DNA from: Phoma sp. XZ068
Taxonomy: Eukaryota > Ascomycota > Dothideomycetes > Pleosporales > Didymellaceae
Assembly: GCA_004835665.1 (NCBI GenBank)
Contig: RBKR01000013.1
Coordinates: 1,302,001 to 1,366,000 of the forward strand
Length of the DNA: 64,000 bases
Reading direction: 5' to 3'
The notes under the pieces were generated by a model. The model saw only the letters and a list, made by a program, of their open reading frames with translations, made no database searches and was not told the DNA's origin. The position numbers and the translations under genes were made by a program. This document shows positions 48,941 to 60,522 of this stretch, piece after piece. Each line of letters starts with the position of its first letter. Within the stretch, counting starts at the first letter, position 1.

Positions 48941-49768
48941 ATGGCATCAACCTTCATCATCACCAGCACTCCACTCTCAATAGCTGAAGTGCGTCTCGGC
49001 AGCCTGGTGCCAGACATACGCTACCCAGACCAAGACGCATTTGTTCCGATACAAGTGGAGGAGTCGAAAGACTTTCAGTCGAAACTGGACAAGAACTTTT
49101 CAGGCCACGTTTCTGCCGCATCAGACTCCTTTCTTCGTGCCACGCTCTCAAGGCTGTTTTCGCTCGCGCTTGGGGCCAACAGCAGCGATTCATTTGATGT
49201 TTCTGCAAAAGAAGCACGAATATATACCCTTAGTCAACCGAGGGCATTATTCCGGCGTATCTGCGAGTCACTCGAAGTTCAGAGGTGGCTTGAGGAAGGA
49301 TATCTGGACAAACAAGATACATTCTTTGTTGTCGGATATCGAACACTTATCAACGCACGACTTGTTAGGCGTGGTCAAACAGCATCCAGTGCCGCCGCTG
49401 AAGCAAAAGTCCCTGTCGGGGTGCTCGCTGCGGTTGAACCTACTCCTTCAGGGGCGTTGGACGCCGGTGTGACTATAGGCCATGAAACTCACCATGAAGC
49501 GCAGGCAGACTTTCTTACTACTGGTGAACGGATTTATGCCATTTGCTATCGGAAGGTGGGCTTTAAATTCCTGAGTGGCCCTGAAAGTGTGCATCTCAAG
49601 TCTACCAATGTATGGAAACCATTCGCTACAACTCGTTCGACACCAGAGCCGGAAATAGAGTTTATCAAAGCAGACGTTGAAGAGGAAGATTTCAAGCCCG
49701 ACTATGCTGAGACTAAAAAGCTTGAAAATGAAGATGCTCGATTTCTTCAAATGGCGCAAAGAGAGTAG
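48941..49768 (+). CDS. Gasdermin-like pore-forming protein candidate (RCD-1/HET-Q1 type)
   Basis: The intronless product has 275 residues and no signal peptide or stable membrane span. It starts with a hydrophobic beta segment (FIITSTPLSIAEVRLGSLV) and has a middle segment FFVVGYRTLINARLV followed by an Ala/Val/Gly-rich beta hairpin region. ERIYAICYRKVGFKF is a further strand. An acidic tail of about 45 residues (EFIKADVEEEDF onward) could be a cleavable regulatory end. Length, strand order, acidic C-terminus and the divergent CHAT protease gene fit fungal gasdermin-like proteins, which form plasma-membrane pores after proteolysis and cause cell death in allorecognition. The assignment rests on pattern and context, not on a database match. 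Confidence 0.62.
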   Translation: MASTFIITSTPLSIAEVRLGSLVPDIRYPDQDAFVPIQVEESKDFQSKLDKNFSGHVSAASDSFLRATLSRLFSLALGANSSDSFDVSAKEARIYTLSQPRALFRRICESLEVQRWLEEGYLDKQDTFFVVGYRTLINARLVRRGQTASSAAAEAKVPVGVLAAVEPTPSGALDAGVTIGHETHHEAQADFLTTGERIYAICYRKVGFKFLSGPESVHLKSTNVWKPFATTRSTPEPEIEFIKADVEEEDFKPDYAETKKLENEDARFLQMAQRE

Positions 49769-50042
49769 TTGCCTACATTCAGTATGTGTGAGAACGACTG
49801 TAATTAAAAATCGATGAATCTACAGCCGACATATTCATAAAACATGTTTTGTGTGGTAGAAATAATGATCTTTACTACAGGTGTCTTGAACAAGTCGACT
49901 ACAAGCGCCGCGGCTATGAGCGAGCCAGAGACGCTGTCGAGCAACCAGAACATGTTTGGAACTGGCATCATATTATTTAGCCAGTCGATTACCAGCCAGC
50001 AGTACAACAACCTGTAAATGCGCTTTGGTTGTATCTTCCTCT

Positions 50043-51856
50043 TTAATAATGTATTAGCGCTCCATACGGGGAAGGATCAAATTGTTCCTTCTGAACACAT
50101 TGCGATGTATCTAAAGGGTACCTCGTGTTTCCTGCGCAATTCCCGCTTGTGGGGACTTTTTGTTGCCTGCATATAGCCTTTTGCTGCTCAGAAACTCCAT
50201 TTGGAAATTGATTTTGCAGCTCCAATGGCGCTTCAATGAATGTAACGCTCAGTCCAGAAGCGACGTGCCAATCAATATGGCAGTGGAAAAGGTAGACTCC
50301 TGGATTAGTAGCTCGAAAGCGCAGGACTACAGACCCCGAGCCGGGAACCTTAACTGTATCGCGGCGCATAGGCACTTTTGGGAATTTGGAGGTATCACCT
50401 GTCCAAGGCTGGGTATTGGTTCGCGACATGACTTGGAAGTGATGACCGTGAAAGTGGAATGGGTGGCCGCCTTCATCAGGGTTGTTGACCACGATTTGAA
50501 CAATTTCCCCTGATCTCAATACGTATGGGTTGGTTGTTGCACCATATACGGCTGGGTTAGTTGCTTGCCGACCGGTAGTAAGAGCTGTGAAAAGGGTCGG
50601 AACTTTCGGCGCAATGTACGGCGTGTCTCCAAGAGCCGCACTATTCGAAGGTTAGTGAGTAATTCAATCGATAAACGGCAGACGTACCGTGCGCCGACGC
50701 TGAACGACGTAAAGTTGACACTGAGAACGACCTCACGAGTTGGTTTGCCCAAGGCTTCCATGTTATCGAGAGGTACGAGGGAGAAGTCGTCCAGTGCATC
50801 GCTAAAATCGGCGTTGCGGATAGGAGCGGGCGCTGACGCTTTAGCGTCATACTCCAGGATTCCATCGCTGTTCATGTTCAAGGTGGGTGGAACAGTATCA
50901 AACATATCAGGATCGAAGGATGCAACAAACGCATAGTTTTTGTCTGCTTTAGGCCGGCCCGTGATAATAACGTCGTAACGTTGAGCAGCGGAGATATTGA
51001 TGGTATCCGTGGAAGTGGCTTTGACAGGTACACCGTCGATGGCGACAATCTGCATCTGATGTCCATCGAAACGCACAAAGTGGGCTGCGAGCGCCGACAT
51101 GCTGATTATTCGGATCAAATACCGCTTCCCTGGTCGTATCTTGAACTTTTCGCTCATTTTATCATTGATTAGGGAAGCTTGCGGGATTGGTTCAGCACCG
51201 TCCGTATCTATCGTGTTCTGATTACTGAGGTAGTAGTGCACTAGCCCTGGCATCTGGTCATGGTACCAATCTGATACAGTCATAACATATTGGTCTTCTA
51301 TGTTGAGGCTCCGCTCCCAGACGGGGTCGTGAATGATCATGGGACCCCGAAGTCCATCCGGATACTGGCCCGAAGCATGGGAATGATACCAGAAGGAACC
51401 AGCAGGATTTGCGGTGAACTTGTACGTGAAGGTACTGCCAGGAGGTATGCCGCACTGTGTCACACCAACCGCGCCATCCATACTGTTGGTACCTACAGAA
51501 GGTGCTTAGCTTTGAAGTAATGTCTATTACGTGAATAATGCATACCAGTTTGAGACATGCCATGCCAATGGAGTCCCGTAGTCTCATTTCCCAGATTATT
51601 GGTTGCAACGACGACGATAGTATCACCGAAATTTGCTTCTACTTTCGGGAGGGGCCATTGGCCGTTGATACCAATGACTGGACGATTATAACCATCCGGA
51701 GCTGCGTTGACCCTATGAGCCCTCTAGATTAGCTCGTAGTTGTTACTATTAGAGTAGTAACGCTTACCAGCCTATGTCCCAGTTGTAAGTCACTGTCTTC
51801 GCAAATGAAGACAGGATTGGCGCCACGATAGGCATCAGCTTGAATGCGCGACACAT
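50043..51856 (-). CDS. Multicopper oxidase (laccase/ferroxidase family), secreted
   Basis: Exons 51856-51768, 51712-51546, 51492-50688 and 50640-50043 give 552 residues. Signal peptide MCRAFKLMPIVAPILSSFA, then KTVTYNWDIGWV. All four copper-ligand blocks are present: LHWHGM, FWYHSHASGQYPDG, HPFHFHGHHF and HCHIDWHVASG. PVIGINGQWPLP and the N-terminal sequence resemble the Fet3-like branch. No C-terminal membrane span follows, so it should be released or wall-bound rather than a membrane ferroxidase. The enzyme oxidises phenols or ferrous iron with reduction of oxygen to water. Its 3' end lies 275 bp from that of the gasdermin-like gene (convergent). Confidence 0.92.
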
Positions 51857-53911
51857 TATTACATTGATTTAGTAAATCGAAAGGTGGTACTATATTGTTT
51901 GAGCACATCATTATTGAGGCGTCTACACACACGTATATATATGCATATTCATCTAGCATAGGATGCGCTACAGACGCCAATAATGCCTCGAACAATGAAT
52001 CAAACGCCACGTCGGCGATGTATTCCAGAGTCCTGAATAGATAGTGTAGAGGGCCATGAATGCTCTTGTTTGTCAACATGCAAGAACGCATCTACTCGTC
52101 AAAGTACATCAGCTGAAGAAAACCAATACATGATGGTGCGAGGCGTCTTTTAGTCGAACCAAGCCTGAGGCGAAAGCTTAACCGTTTTAAAGGTTGTTAC
52201 GCGAGGCTTGACGGTTTGATAGGTCATATCAAGGACTTTCACATGACCTTAACGATACGTGTTAGCCATAGTTGGTTCCAGCATATGCTTTGTGCAGACA
52301 GCTGAGGCGAAGATCGGATTCTCAAAGGCGGTATCAATTAAATGGGCTGCTCTGGGCACATACGAGCTTGGTTGTGAAATTCGGTGCAAACTGCTGCTAG
52401 TGCTAATCCGGCATTTTTGTAATCAAGCATCAACGATTGGGCGCCACTCGCTTACATCTTGGCATACCAGCCCTGCCTGAGGCTCTGGCTTGCATCCAGG
52501 GGCGCAGTACGATCTCATCAACAGCATTTTAAGGGGGATAGCATTGCTATTATTATCAGTGAAGGCGACGCACTATTACCGCTGCACGCAGTGGCTTCCT
52601 CCCGTCTCTGCCACGCCCTCAGCCGGAGGCGCACTGTATTCGCTAAATGCACGACTCTGCCTCATTTCACTGATCCGGGCACCGAACGTCGCGAACTCTC
52701 CACGCGCAATGATACCCAGAGGCCCTGTCGCCAACTTGAAAGATGTATAAGCAAACGATGCACTCGCCATGATCTGGAGGTGAATGCCTGGTGGAGCGAT
52801 CAGCCCAGGCCGGCCCAAGCACTAGCCTCTGCCTACACGAACCGCGACACGAGCAGAATTAAGTATTATTTAGTATATATAGATAATGTTCGAAGCTACT
52901 CTAGCCAGCAGGTAGGTCTTACTCTGTTGTTGTTGGTGTGAGAGGGAAGGTGCCGCCTCCTCCGACATGATGCATGCCTGGTTTGCAACCTGTGCCGACG
53001 AAGACAGTCTTGTTTCCCCGTGGATGCGCAGCGCGGTGGCCTTGGACTAGTGCCCGTAGGTTATTATGTTTGATGCTCCACGAGAAAGGGGAACCAACTG
53101 TGCGAAAGGACGCCTGCGTTCCGAATCGAGTGGGTCCGGTCGCTCGAAGAATATGTCCGCGCCAGAAATGTCTGCAATCGATCAATGAGCGTAGCATTTG
53201 CTATGCGGTGGCGGGCTCCAATTGATGTAAACGCGGTCTTTGTGAGCGCGGACGGATGGGCAAAGGCTGACAGAAGTGTTCATCGGTTTTGCTGAGGGTA
53301 AAGCTGGCGACAGCGCAATCTGCAATTCGTTCCTAGGCACAGACGCATTGGCGCATCAGGTCTGAGTGCTTGCCAGCAAAGTCAAGCGGGGTGGGTGGAG
53401 ATGATTGTAGCTGGGGTACACTGCGCCTGGGTGCTAAGGTCGGTTGTCAAGTCAACGTGCGGGCGCTTGTTCGCCGTTCCGAGATTCAGCTGCCCCGCGC
53501 CAGGCGAGTCGTTTCTCGTATTCAGCCAACCAGCTGCAAGTTCGCTACTGCAAGACGATCAATTGTGGTTTCATCATCTCGGTGCCGCAAAGGCAGTGGC
53601 ATGTACCACTCTCCGGAGATCACGAGGTTAAGGCGCGCGTTGCCATCGTGCAAACGGAGTTTTTGGCATCCTAAACGCGCTGTCGTGAATACGGTGTATT
53701 GCGTGACTAGGCTAGACGCACCCAAGGACCCAAGTCAAGCTATCACCCGCTCGAGCTTAGTGAACGACACAGTTGGCTAAACCGGTGTCTCGTTCGGTCA
53801 GATACTGCAGTGCCAGCTGACCTCAGCTGAGCTGCTTACATGTAAACATCGACGCCCACACTTCTACCTTCTCAGACACTGAGTTTCAACGTCAAGTAAA
53901 CCGCCCTCAAC
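51857..53911. other. Long spacer
   Basis: Several open stretches but none with a recognised motif. A minus-strand frame at about 52576-52770 has fairly coding-like codons (start MASASFAYTSFKL) but no continuation was found, so no gene is called. Confidence 0.4.
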
Positions 53912-55153
53912 ATGTCAGAGTTCCGAGCCCAGTGGGAAAACCCCGGCGACGTGTTCTCCGTCCTCCTCATCGTTGGTGGAGATGTTATCCTTCTGGCTCT
54001 TGCGTGTGTTACAGGCAGAATACCCACGCCTGTAGCTTTTTCGTTTGGCTGGGTCGCATATGCTATCTCAGCTGTCGTGGCGGCCATTGGCGATAACAAG
54101 CTGTTGGTGCGTTGTCCACCCGAGATATCACTGAAGGTCATCAATCTAGAAAACGGGTACAGTCGTGACAACAAATCCTGGCTTCTTGGAAGATTCGTCA
54201 AAGACTACAATTTCTGGATGTCAAACGATATAAAAGACCGTCTCTTGCGGCCCAGCCTGCATCCTGATGAGGAAAATAGAGCTACTCCGTCTCCTGGTCC
54301 GTCAACAAGTCCAGATCCACCCAAGGACCCCGTTATCATAGGTCGATCTAATGCCGCTTTGTGTATTGCTGTCTACAAGTGGGATGCTGCTGCAAAGCTG
54401 GGCCTGCCTGATCGCGACTGGGCTTGGTGGAGCGGATTCGTCGTCTCCGTCTGCCAGTTAGGTATTGCAGCGATCCCGTGGGGCCTTCACAACAACTGGA
54501 ATATATTTATCGCTACTGCCGCCGGAACCATAATGGCATACGCATCTGCATCCTTACCGCAGTGGCAAAAGGAGAAATGGACCACGGAACGTAGGAACAA
54601 GGATATTGCCGTCACTGAGGGCAACGGAAGTCAGCACGTGATTGTTATCCTGGGCGCAGACCACGGCTTCGACATGGAAGCACTAGCTGCTGCTCGAGCG
54701 CCCGAATTGACGACCACTCGCATCTATACTTCGGCCCTGGCATTTCTCTGGCTAGTCCTGTTGGTCACATGTTGTGGAATCAAGACAGACACATGGTATT
54801 TAATCGCTGTGGGGGGGCTTGGTATGGTGCAAAACCTGATTGTAGCAGGTGTACCGCGGACACCTGCAGCGCTTGGACTACCTATTGATCTTCTTCACAG
54901 TAAAGAGGAGGATCAGGATGTGCCAAGTATCTTTGCTGAGCCAAAGGTCATGTGGACTATAATGGAATTCGAGATGAAATATCCTGGGCGTGGGAAAGCT
55001 CTTGTCAAGGAGTTTTTCCCTGGAGATTTGAAAGAATGGGAGGATGCGTGGTGGGAAACTACAGTTCTTGCGGACCGAAGGACGTCGCTTGATAGTCAGC
55101 GCCGTAAAGCATGGGAGAAGGCACGTAAAAAGGCACAGGGAGCAAGGAATTAG
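53912..55153 (+). CDS. Fungal multi-pass membrane protein of unknown function
   Basis: The intronless product has 413 residues. Two N-terminal spans (VFSVLLIVGGDVILLALA and FGWVAYAISAVVAAIG) precede a soluble segment of about 110 residues. Two central spans follow (WWSGFVVSVCQLGIAAIPW and IFIATAAGTIMAYASA), then a loop with HVIVILGADHGFDMEALAAARA. Two further spans (ALAFLWLVLLVTCCGI and LIAVGGLGMVQNLIVAGV) lead to a charged C-terminal helix with MEFEMKYPGRGKALVKEFFP. Similar proteins occur widely in Pezizomycotina without known function. Conserved HGFDMEALAAAR and RxPAALGLP-like motifs suggest a defined family. It lies between the CHAT/gasdermin pair and the HET genes, but no functional link is shown. 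Confidence 0.8.
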   Translation: MSEFRAQWENPGDVFSVLLIVGGDVILLALACVTGRIPTPVAFSFGWVAYAISAVVAAIGDNKLLVRCPPEISLKVINLENGYSRDNKSWLLGRFVKDYNFWMSNDIKDRLLRPSLHPDEENRATPSPGPSTSPDPPKDPVIIGRSNAALCIAVYKWDAAAKLGLPDRDWAWWSGFVVSVCQLGIAAIPWGLHNNWNIFIATAAGTIMAYASASLPQWQKEKWTTERRNKDIAVTEGNGSQHVIVILGADHGFDMEALAAARAPELTTTRIYTSALAFLWLVLLVTCCGIKTDTWYLIAVGGLGMVQNLIVAGVPRTPAALGLPIDLLHSKEEDQDVPSIFAEPKVMWTIMEFEMKYPGRGKALVKEFFPGDLKEWEDAWWETTVLADRRTSLDSQRRKAWEKARKKAQGARN

Positions 55154-55312
55154 AGGAGAAAGAAAGCCCTCTCCCTAATGACAAGAATTGTGCGTTCACA
55201 CTGCTTTATTCATATGATTGCGACAGTGCCTAGGTGCACCTAATATAACCCAAAATGGTTACAGCTGCCAAGCAAGGAATTCTGCAATGCAATTCTTGTT
55301 CCGAGCTAAAAC

Positions 55313-56754
55313 TTAACCCACACAGACCCTAAGCATCTCAGCTATTGTCGAATTCACTACATCTGTCGTGTCGTCCTCTGTTGCAATATCGATCAAAACC
55401 AGCCGCCTCTTATACTCGGAGAACACCGTAAATGAGCGATCTGCGCTCTGATATATAGGTTCCTGGCTTCTAAGCGCACTAACACATGCGCTGCCAGTTC
55501 CACGCGAGATACCAGCTGCGAACAACACCATGTCGCACTGATAGGTATTTTCCTCTGAAGCTGACAATTCCAGTACTTCTTACAGCCGGTTGGCTTTCTG
55601 ATCCCTTATTCTCCAATGTCTCCCAGACCTGATTGTCCTTTCTTGGAAGCACAAAACATTGTATGCTGCTTGAAGACCTCGCGGCGTCCATAGAGCGTCG
55701 CCTGCGTGCGCTGATATTTCTAAACCCCCTTTACTTCTGCCTTGAGCTGCCATGAGCGATGCAAGAGCCCAGCGAGATCCAGGAATCTTGGACTTTGATC
55801 CGGTAACAAAAAGTGTGTTCTTTGGTATAATACGCAGCTCCTGAAACAACTGCAACATCCGTTTCTCGGCAGTCAAGTCCAAGAAAGGAGAAACGTCTAC
55901 TCCCAAGAGACTCGCGATGGCTAGGGTCTCATCTGTGGCCCTACTTGTGTTCCTCCAGCGCAGTGATCGAGCTACATCCCCAATGGTGTAGCTATCGTAG
56001 CCAGATCGCTTGATGAGACGAAATATTTCCGCTGCCAGATCAGTGTGATGTGGAAAAAGCAGCATATCGAGGCTTTTGGGAAAAAGGTCCCTTCTGGCTA
56101 CCCACGTCTCGGCGAATTGTATGTAGAGTTTCTTGGCCAGTACAGCTTCTTGGAGTCTCCAAAGTCGCTGCATCCAGCCCGAAGTCAGAACACCTAGCAG
56201 TTTCACAGCACTCGATTCGGTAGACTTCAAGATTTCCAGACTACTGTCCAGCACCAGAGCCGCCTCAGCTTCTGTGTAGGTGCGTGCCATCATCCCGATA
56301 GCTTTGTTACGAGCATCCTTTGCATCTGGGACACATATCCTATCAATCCAAAAGCCTGCGCCTCCAGCATCTGCACTAGGCAGTAATTTAGACACGAGAG
56401 AACTCAGTTGCTGTAGCTGACATAGGGGAAGTCCAGTCTCGGAGTTGCTCCCTAGTCCGTCCGCCCGTACATGAGATATGGTGATATACGGCATGTCCGT
56501 CGACCTGTGACCGTCGAGCCCCGAAAGAGTGAGAGTGACGATAGGCACGTGGCCACCCTTGATGTATGTGATGATTTATTCAAGGACTGGTTCGAATATT
56601 CGCTCGCATGAATGGAGGTGCACCCCCCGCTGTGCTTTGGGACATATTGCTCGACATCGACGACATAAGGGGCACAAGAATGCGATGTGCAGCTCGTGTG
56701 CTCCTTGCCATCGTCAAGCGGTCCCTGATCGTATGCAACTTTTAACGAAGATAT
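55313..56754 (-). pseudogene. HET-domain gene with frameshift and premature stop
   Basis: The main open frame (56548-55580) carries HET-domain landmarks: YITISHVRADGLG, LPLCQLQQL, FWIDRICVPDAKDARNKAIGMM, and a LQEAVLAKKLYIQF block. Upstream, a second frame from 56754 continues the protein (HTSCTSHSCAPYVVDVEQYV), but it meets the main frame only by a shift at about 56573-56577. After the TAA at 55580-55582 the same frame continues open for about 88 codons to 55313 with protein-like sequence (FAAGISRGTG). The arrangement SHVRADG in place of SHVWADG is a further oddity. HET proteins trigger cell death in heterokaryon incompatibility. The two lesions suggest an inactive allele. The start exon is not identified. 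Confidence 0.7.
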
Positions 56755-58314
56755 TTAGCAATTATGGCGATGAAGCAAACCATCGACGGCAACATGACGC
56801 TTAGAGGCTTAAAAACTCTGAAGTGCAATGTTGCAAGCGACACCATTAAGAAATCGGCTATGTGGAAGTTTGCGTGAATCCGCTCGCTTCGTGGTCATGA
56901 CCAGCTTCCCATTTTGGTCCCTATGCAAAAGCATATTCTCCGCTACTGATGCCTCAATTACTGCCTCCAGAACGCCGATCGTGAGCATCCTCTGATTGCT
57001 TGCCGCCAGTTCCTCAATTGAAGTTGTGTGCTTCTACCGGACTGCGATATAGTTGCGCAATGACGCAATGCCATAACCGTCGTGCGGGAATACTAACCAT
57101 TCTGGATCTTTGAAGAGTTTGAGGTGAGGAGGGTTTGTGCTGTGATTCGACATTGTAATTCGTTGCCTTGACGATAAAGCCTAGTGAATGAAATACGTCC
57201 AAGTGGTGACTGGAGTACGTACGGGTGGTGATTAGGGTTACAGGAGGCGGAAGGCAGGCTCACGGGGTGGTGGGGCCATGTTGATCGGGCATCCATGTAT
57301 CTCACCTATTGCCAACTTACGCAGCCAGCAGCTGAAAACCTGATGATCGGAACACTGACTCTACTACACTCTTCGTAATGCTCGACTGGTTGTATCATGA
57401 TCCTGCTGTTTTCCTATGCCACGAAGAACATACAACAGGCCCATTGCATCATCAGTCTCCAGGCTGTGTCATTATCTCATCCATGTGTAGATCGGGCCTT
57501 TATCGCTTGATCAACGGTTCTTACTACGTGAAAAACGAGTCATCCGTACACAAGACTTTGAAAGCCCTATCCCTGTCATATCTATGTCTCTTGCTCTACG
57601 GTACCTAACGCCTGTTGCGAGAAATCCCTTTGACACAGATACATCTCTGCCTGACTCCTAATGGTACGCTAATGTGCTAGAGCTAGATAGTGGCTAGAAA
57701 CCTGTTGGACTTGCATGTTACGAAATAACCTTTGCATTTGGTATTCCCCAAAGCATAATTTAGGGTGGATGGTAAATTACAAAGGTGGGGTACAAACTCT
57801 AGAACACGCTACCGCCGTCAGACACTACACATGCAGGGATGACGCCGACAAGTTGCGAAGATAACGAAGCCACAAGTGATATCGTTAAAGGCATACTGGA
57901 TATGTTTCATCTCGTTGGCATGCATGTCCTACTGCTGCAAACCTGCGTAGTAACTACACGCGATGCAACATGTTGGGACGGAATGGGTGGCCCATCATGC
58001 TAATCAGAAAGCAAAGCTGTGGCAGGGGTAAGCGAGTGTACATTGCAGCTCGTCTCAGACACCAAGACGGGCTTTCAGCTCAGCAAGTCGACGTTTCCTG
58101 TTTTGTGTGATGCCAAGGCTTCCAAGGTTGCTAAAAATCACCCACAGTAGCTCCAATCACGCCTCGAGGGAACTGTCCGCAGGCCAGGCATTATCACCAA
58201 TATATTCTGGTCCCTCCTCCGCGCAAGCACCAACTTCTGACTCTGGTCGTCTTGTCCTTTTAAATCGAGTACCCTAGATTCGATAACCATCGTCAGACAG
58301 TAACGCTGGTTACC
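56755..58314. other. Intergenic spacer
   Basis: No supported gene; may hold missing 5' sequence of the broken HET gene. Confidence 0.4.
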
Positions 58315-60522
58315 ATGGAGGCTTCGGCAAGTCTTTGTAACTTGTGTCGAGCGATCGACTTTGATGAATTCTTTAACACTCCTGTCCGAGATTGCCACGA
58401 GGAGCATCTTGCAGAAGACTTGCCCAGACACTCTTTGCCCTTTGGCAGTCTGGGTGCCTTACAGAGCCGGAGCGAGCATTGCGAGGTCTGTGCCTTCCTA
58501 ACAGAAGCATGGTTCCAGGCAAGGCTGCCAAGCCGAGCTGTTAGTCACGATGACCAGCTTATTCTCCGCCGGTGGGAAGCCCGACGAGGTGTGTTAGGCT
58601 GGGCAGATATTATGGGAGTGTTATCAAGGGAAACAAAGGTGGGATGTGCACGGCTTGAACTAATTGACGCGGGCTGGAATGGCATCGCTGTCGCGTTCGA
58701 CCCTCAGCCTCATTCCAGGTTCCCTTCGATGGCGAGGTTTAGAACATTCGCTCCGGACGAACTACATGACCTTCGAGTTGACCTTACCCTTGTCAAATCC
58801 TGGATTGAGACGTGCGAACGTAGCCATCCGCTATGTCAGGTATGTAATTTATTCCGCGTTGGAGAGAGGCCATTCCCCTAATGAAATCTCCTTGAACAAT
58901 ATAGTATTTGTCCAAGTTTGTTCCAAACCCGATAAAGAAAACATAATTGCTAGAACTTTCTCCACAACGATATTAAAGAACTTGCTAACATCATTTCTGT
59001 TGCTGCATAGACTATCCTATCTAAGAAACCCGATATATGTGAGCTAAAGTTGATTGACGTGTGCTCACGCGAGATCATCTTGGCCAATCCAGAACTCAAA
59101 TATGCCGCGCTAAGCTATGTTTGGTCCCAGGCTGGGTATCCTGTCGGAGAAGGAAAGCCGAAATGTGTCGAGCGAGATGGGCGACTTCATCTCCCCGAAG
59201 TAATTCCCCAGGTTGTGCAAGACGCTCTCCATATCGCCCTAAAGATTGGCTTAAAATACCTTTGGGTCGACTCATACTGTATTGATCAAAGCAACATGGA
59301 AGAAAAAATGCGCCTGATTAAGAAAATGGACCTTGTGTTTGAGGGTGCTTCAACGACCATATGCGCTATGAGTGGGATAGATGATCCGCCAGGCATCTGT
59401 GGCGTGAGTATCCCAATGCAACGAACGGGTCAAGTCGTTCGTGCATGTAGTATTGGGACATTCAAGACGGTTGAGATCCCTAAATTCACGAGGGATATCT
59501 CAGCGTCCCTATGGAATAGGAGAGCATGGACTATGGAAGAAGCCGTTCTATCACGAAGATGCATTCTCTTTATGAAAAACCAAACAGCGCTTTGGTGTAA
59601 GTCACATGTTTTTCACGACACGTTCTCATGGTCAGAGGCCCAAAGTAGCGTCTCCTTGTCAACCGGCTCCGGGGTGAATCCTTCGCCAGTCTTCACTGTT
59701 AATATACCGGAGGCCAACCATTGGAACTTCGAGGCTTGGAGCAGGATCCTGACAGAGTACACGAGGCGCCACCTTACAGAGGAAAGGGATGCCCTTCGGG
59801 CCCTAGCTGGCCTGCGCAATCGCCTCAGTAGAAATACGTCGACTCCGCTTCCGTTCGGACTTCCGTTATCAGTCAGCGTGTGCAGCCTCCTATGGAAGTT
59901 CCGCAATGGATCCTCCACTCGTCGCGACGGTTTTCCATCGTGGTCCTGGCTCGGCTGGCACGCTCAGGTTGAGTTTGACCACTGGATCGAACCCTGCCCA
60001 AGCCACCTCGATGACTCAAGATGTTTGTTAGGCATCCCAAAACAAACACACTCTATATGGGGACGGCGGGAGTTTGGCACGGACTTTGTCTATCTGATGT
60101 CAGAGGCAAGGATGTTATCTGATTTCGACGAAGATCTGGAACCCAATGCGCATCAAACACTCCGGCTTGAGTGTGAGAATGCACATTTCCAAATACAGTG
60201 GATTGAAGCAAAAAATGGCTGGCAGCTTCTGGATCGAGCGGGAAATGCAGTGCCCGTGATCAAAGGTTACAATATAACAGGTAGTTACTTGTATCTCATT
60301 CTTCCAGAGGTAAAGGATAAGTTTGATTCAACGAGGCTTGAGTTCCTCAGAATTCAGCATTGGAAAGAAGCGGCGCCCCTTGGTAGGTTTGGGGACGTGG
60401 TGACAACGATTGCTATTACACGAGATACGGCAGGTAAAGCTACTCGGATCGGAGCTTTCGCGATTCCCTTCGAAAACTGGAAGGCTGCTAAGCCACAGAC
60501 AATAGTAGTTGATATTATCTAA
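58315..60522 (+). CDS. HET-domain (heterokaryon incompatibility) protein
   Basis: Exons 58315-58839 and 59011-60522 give 678 residues. The N-terminal part has a Cys-rich start (SLCNLCRAIDF, HCEVCAFL) and ends HPLCQ before the intron, as common in this class. The HET domain begins with LKYAALSYVWSQ (about residue 206), followed by GLKYLWVDSYCIDQ and the WNRRAWTMEEAVLSRRCILF block. A C-terminal region includes FPSWSWLGWHA, typical of the long HET proteins. It acts intracellularly in non-self recognition and programmed cell death. The intron of 171 nt is long for this window, but both splice sites keep phase 0. No lesion is seen, unlike in the HET gene to its left. Confidence 0.9.

Noticed and set aside
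52576..52818. Minus-strand small protein starting MASASFAYTSFKL
   Set aside because: Codon use is fair but there is no signal, motif, splice partner or homology I recognise.
57225..57240. Telomere-like TTAGGGTTA
   Set aside because: Only one and a half units; no tandem array.
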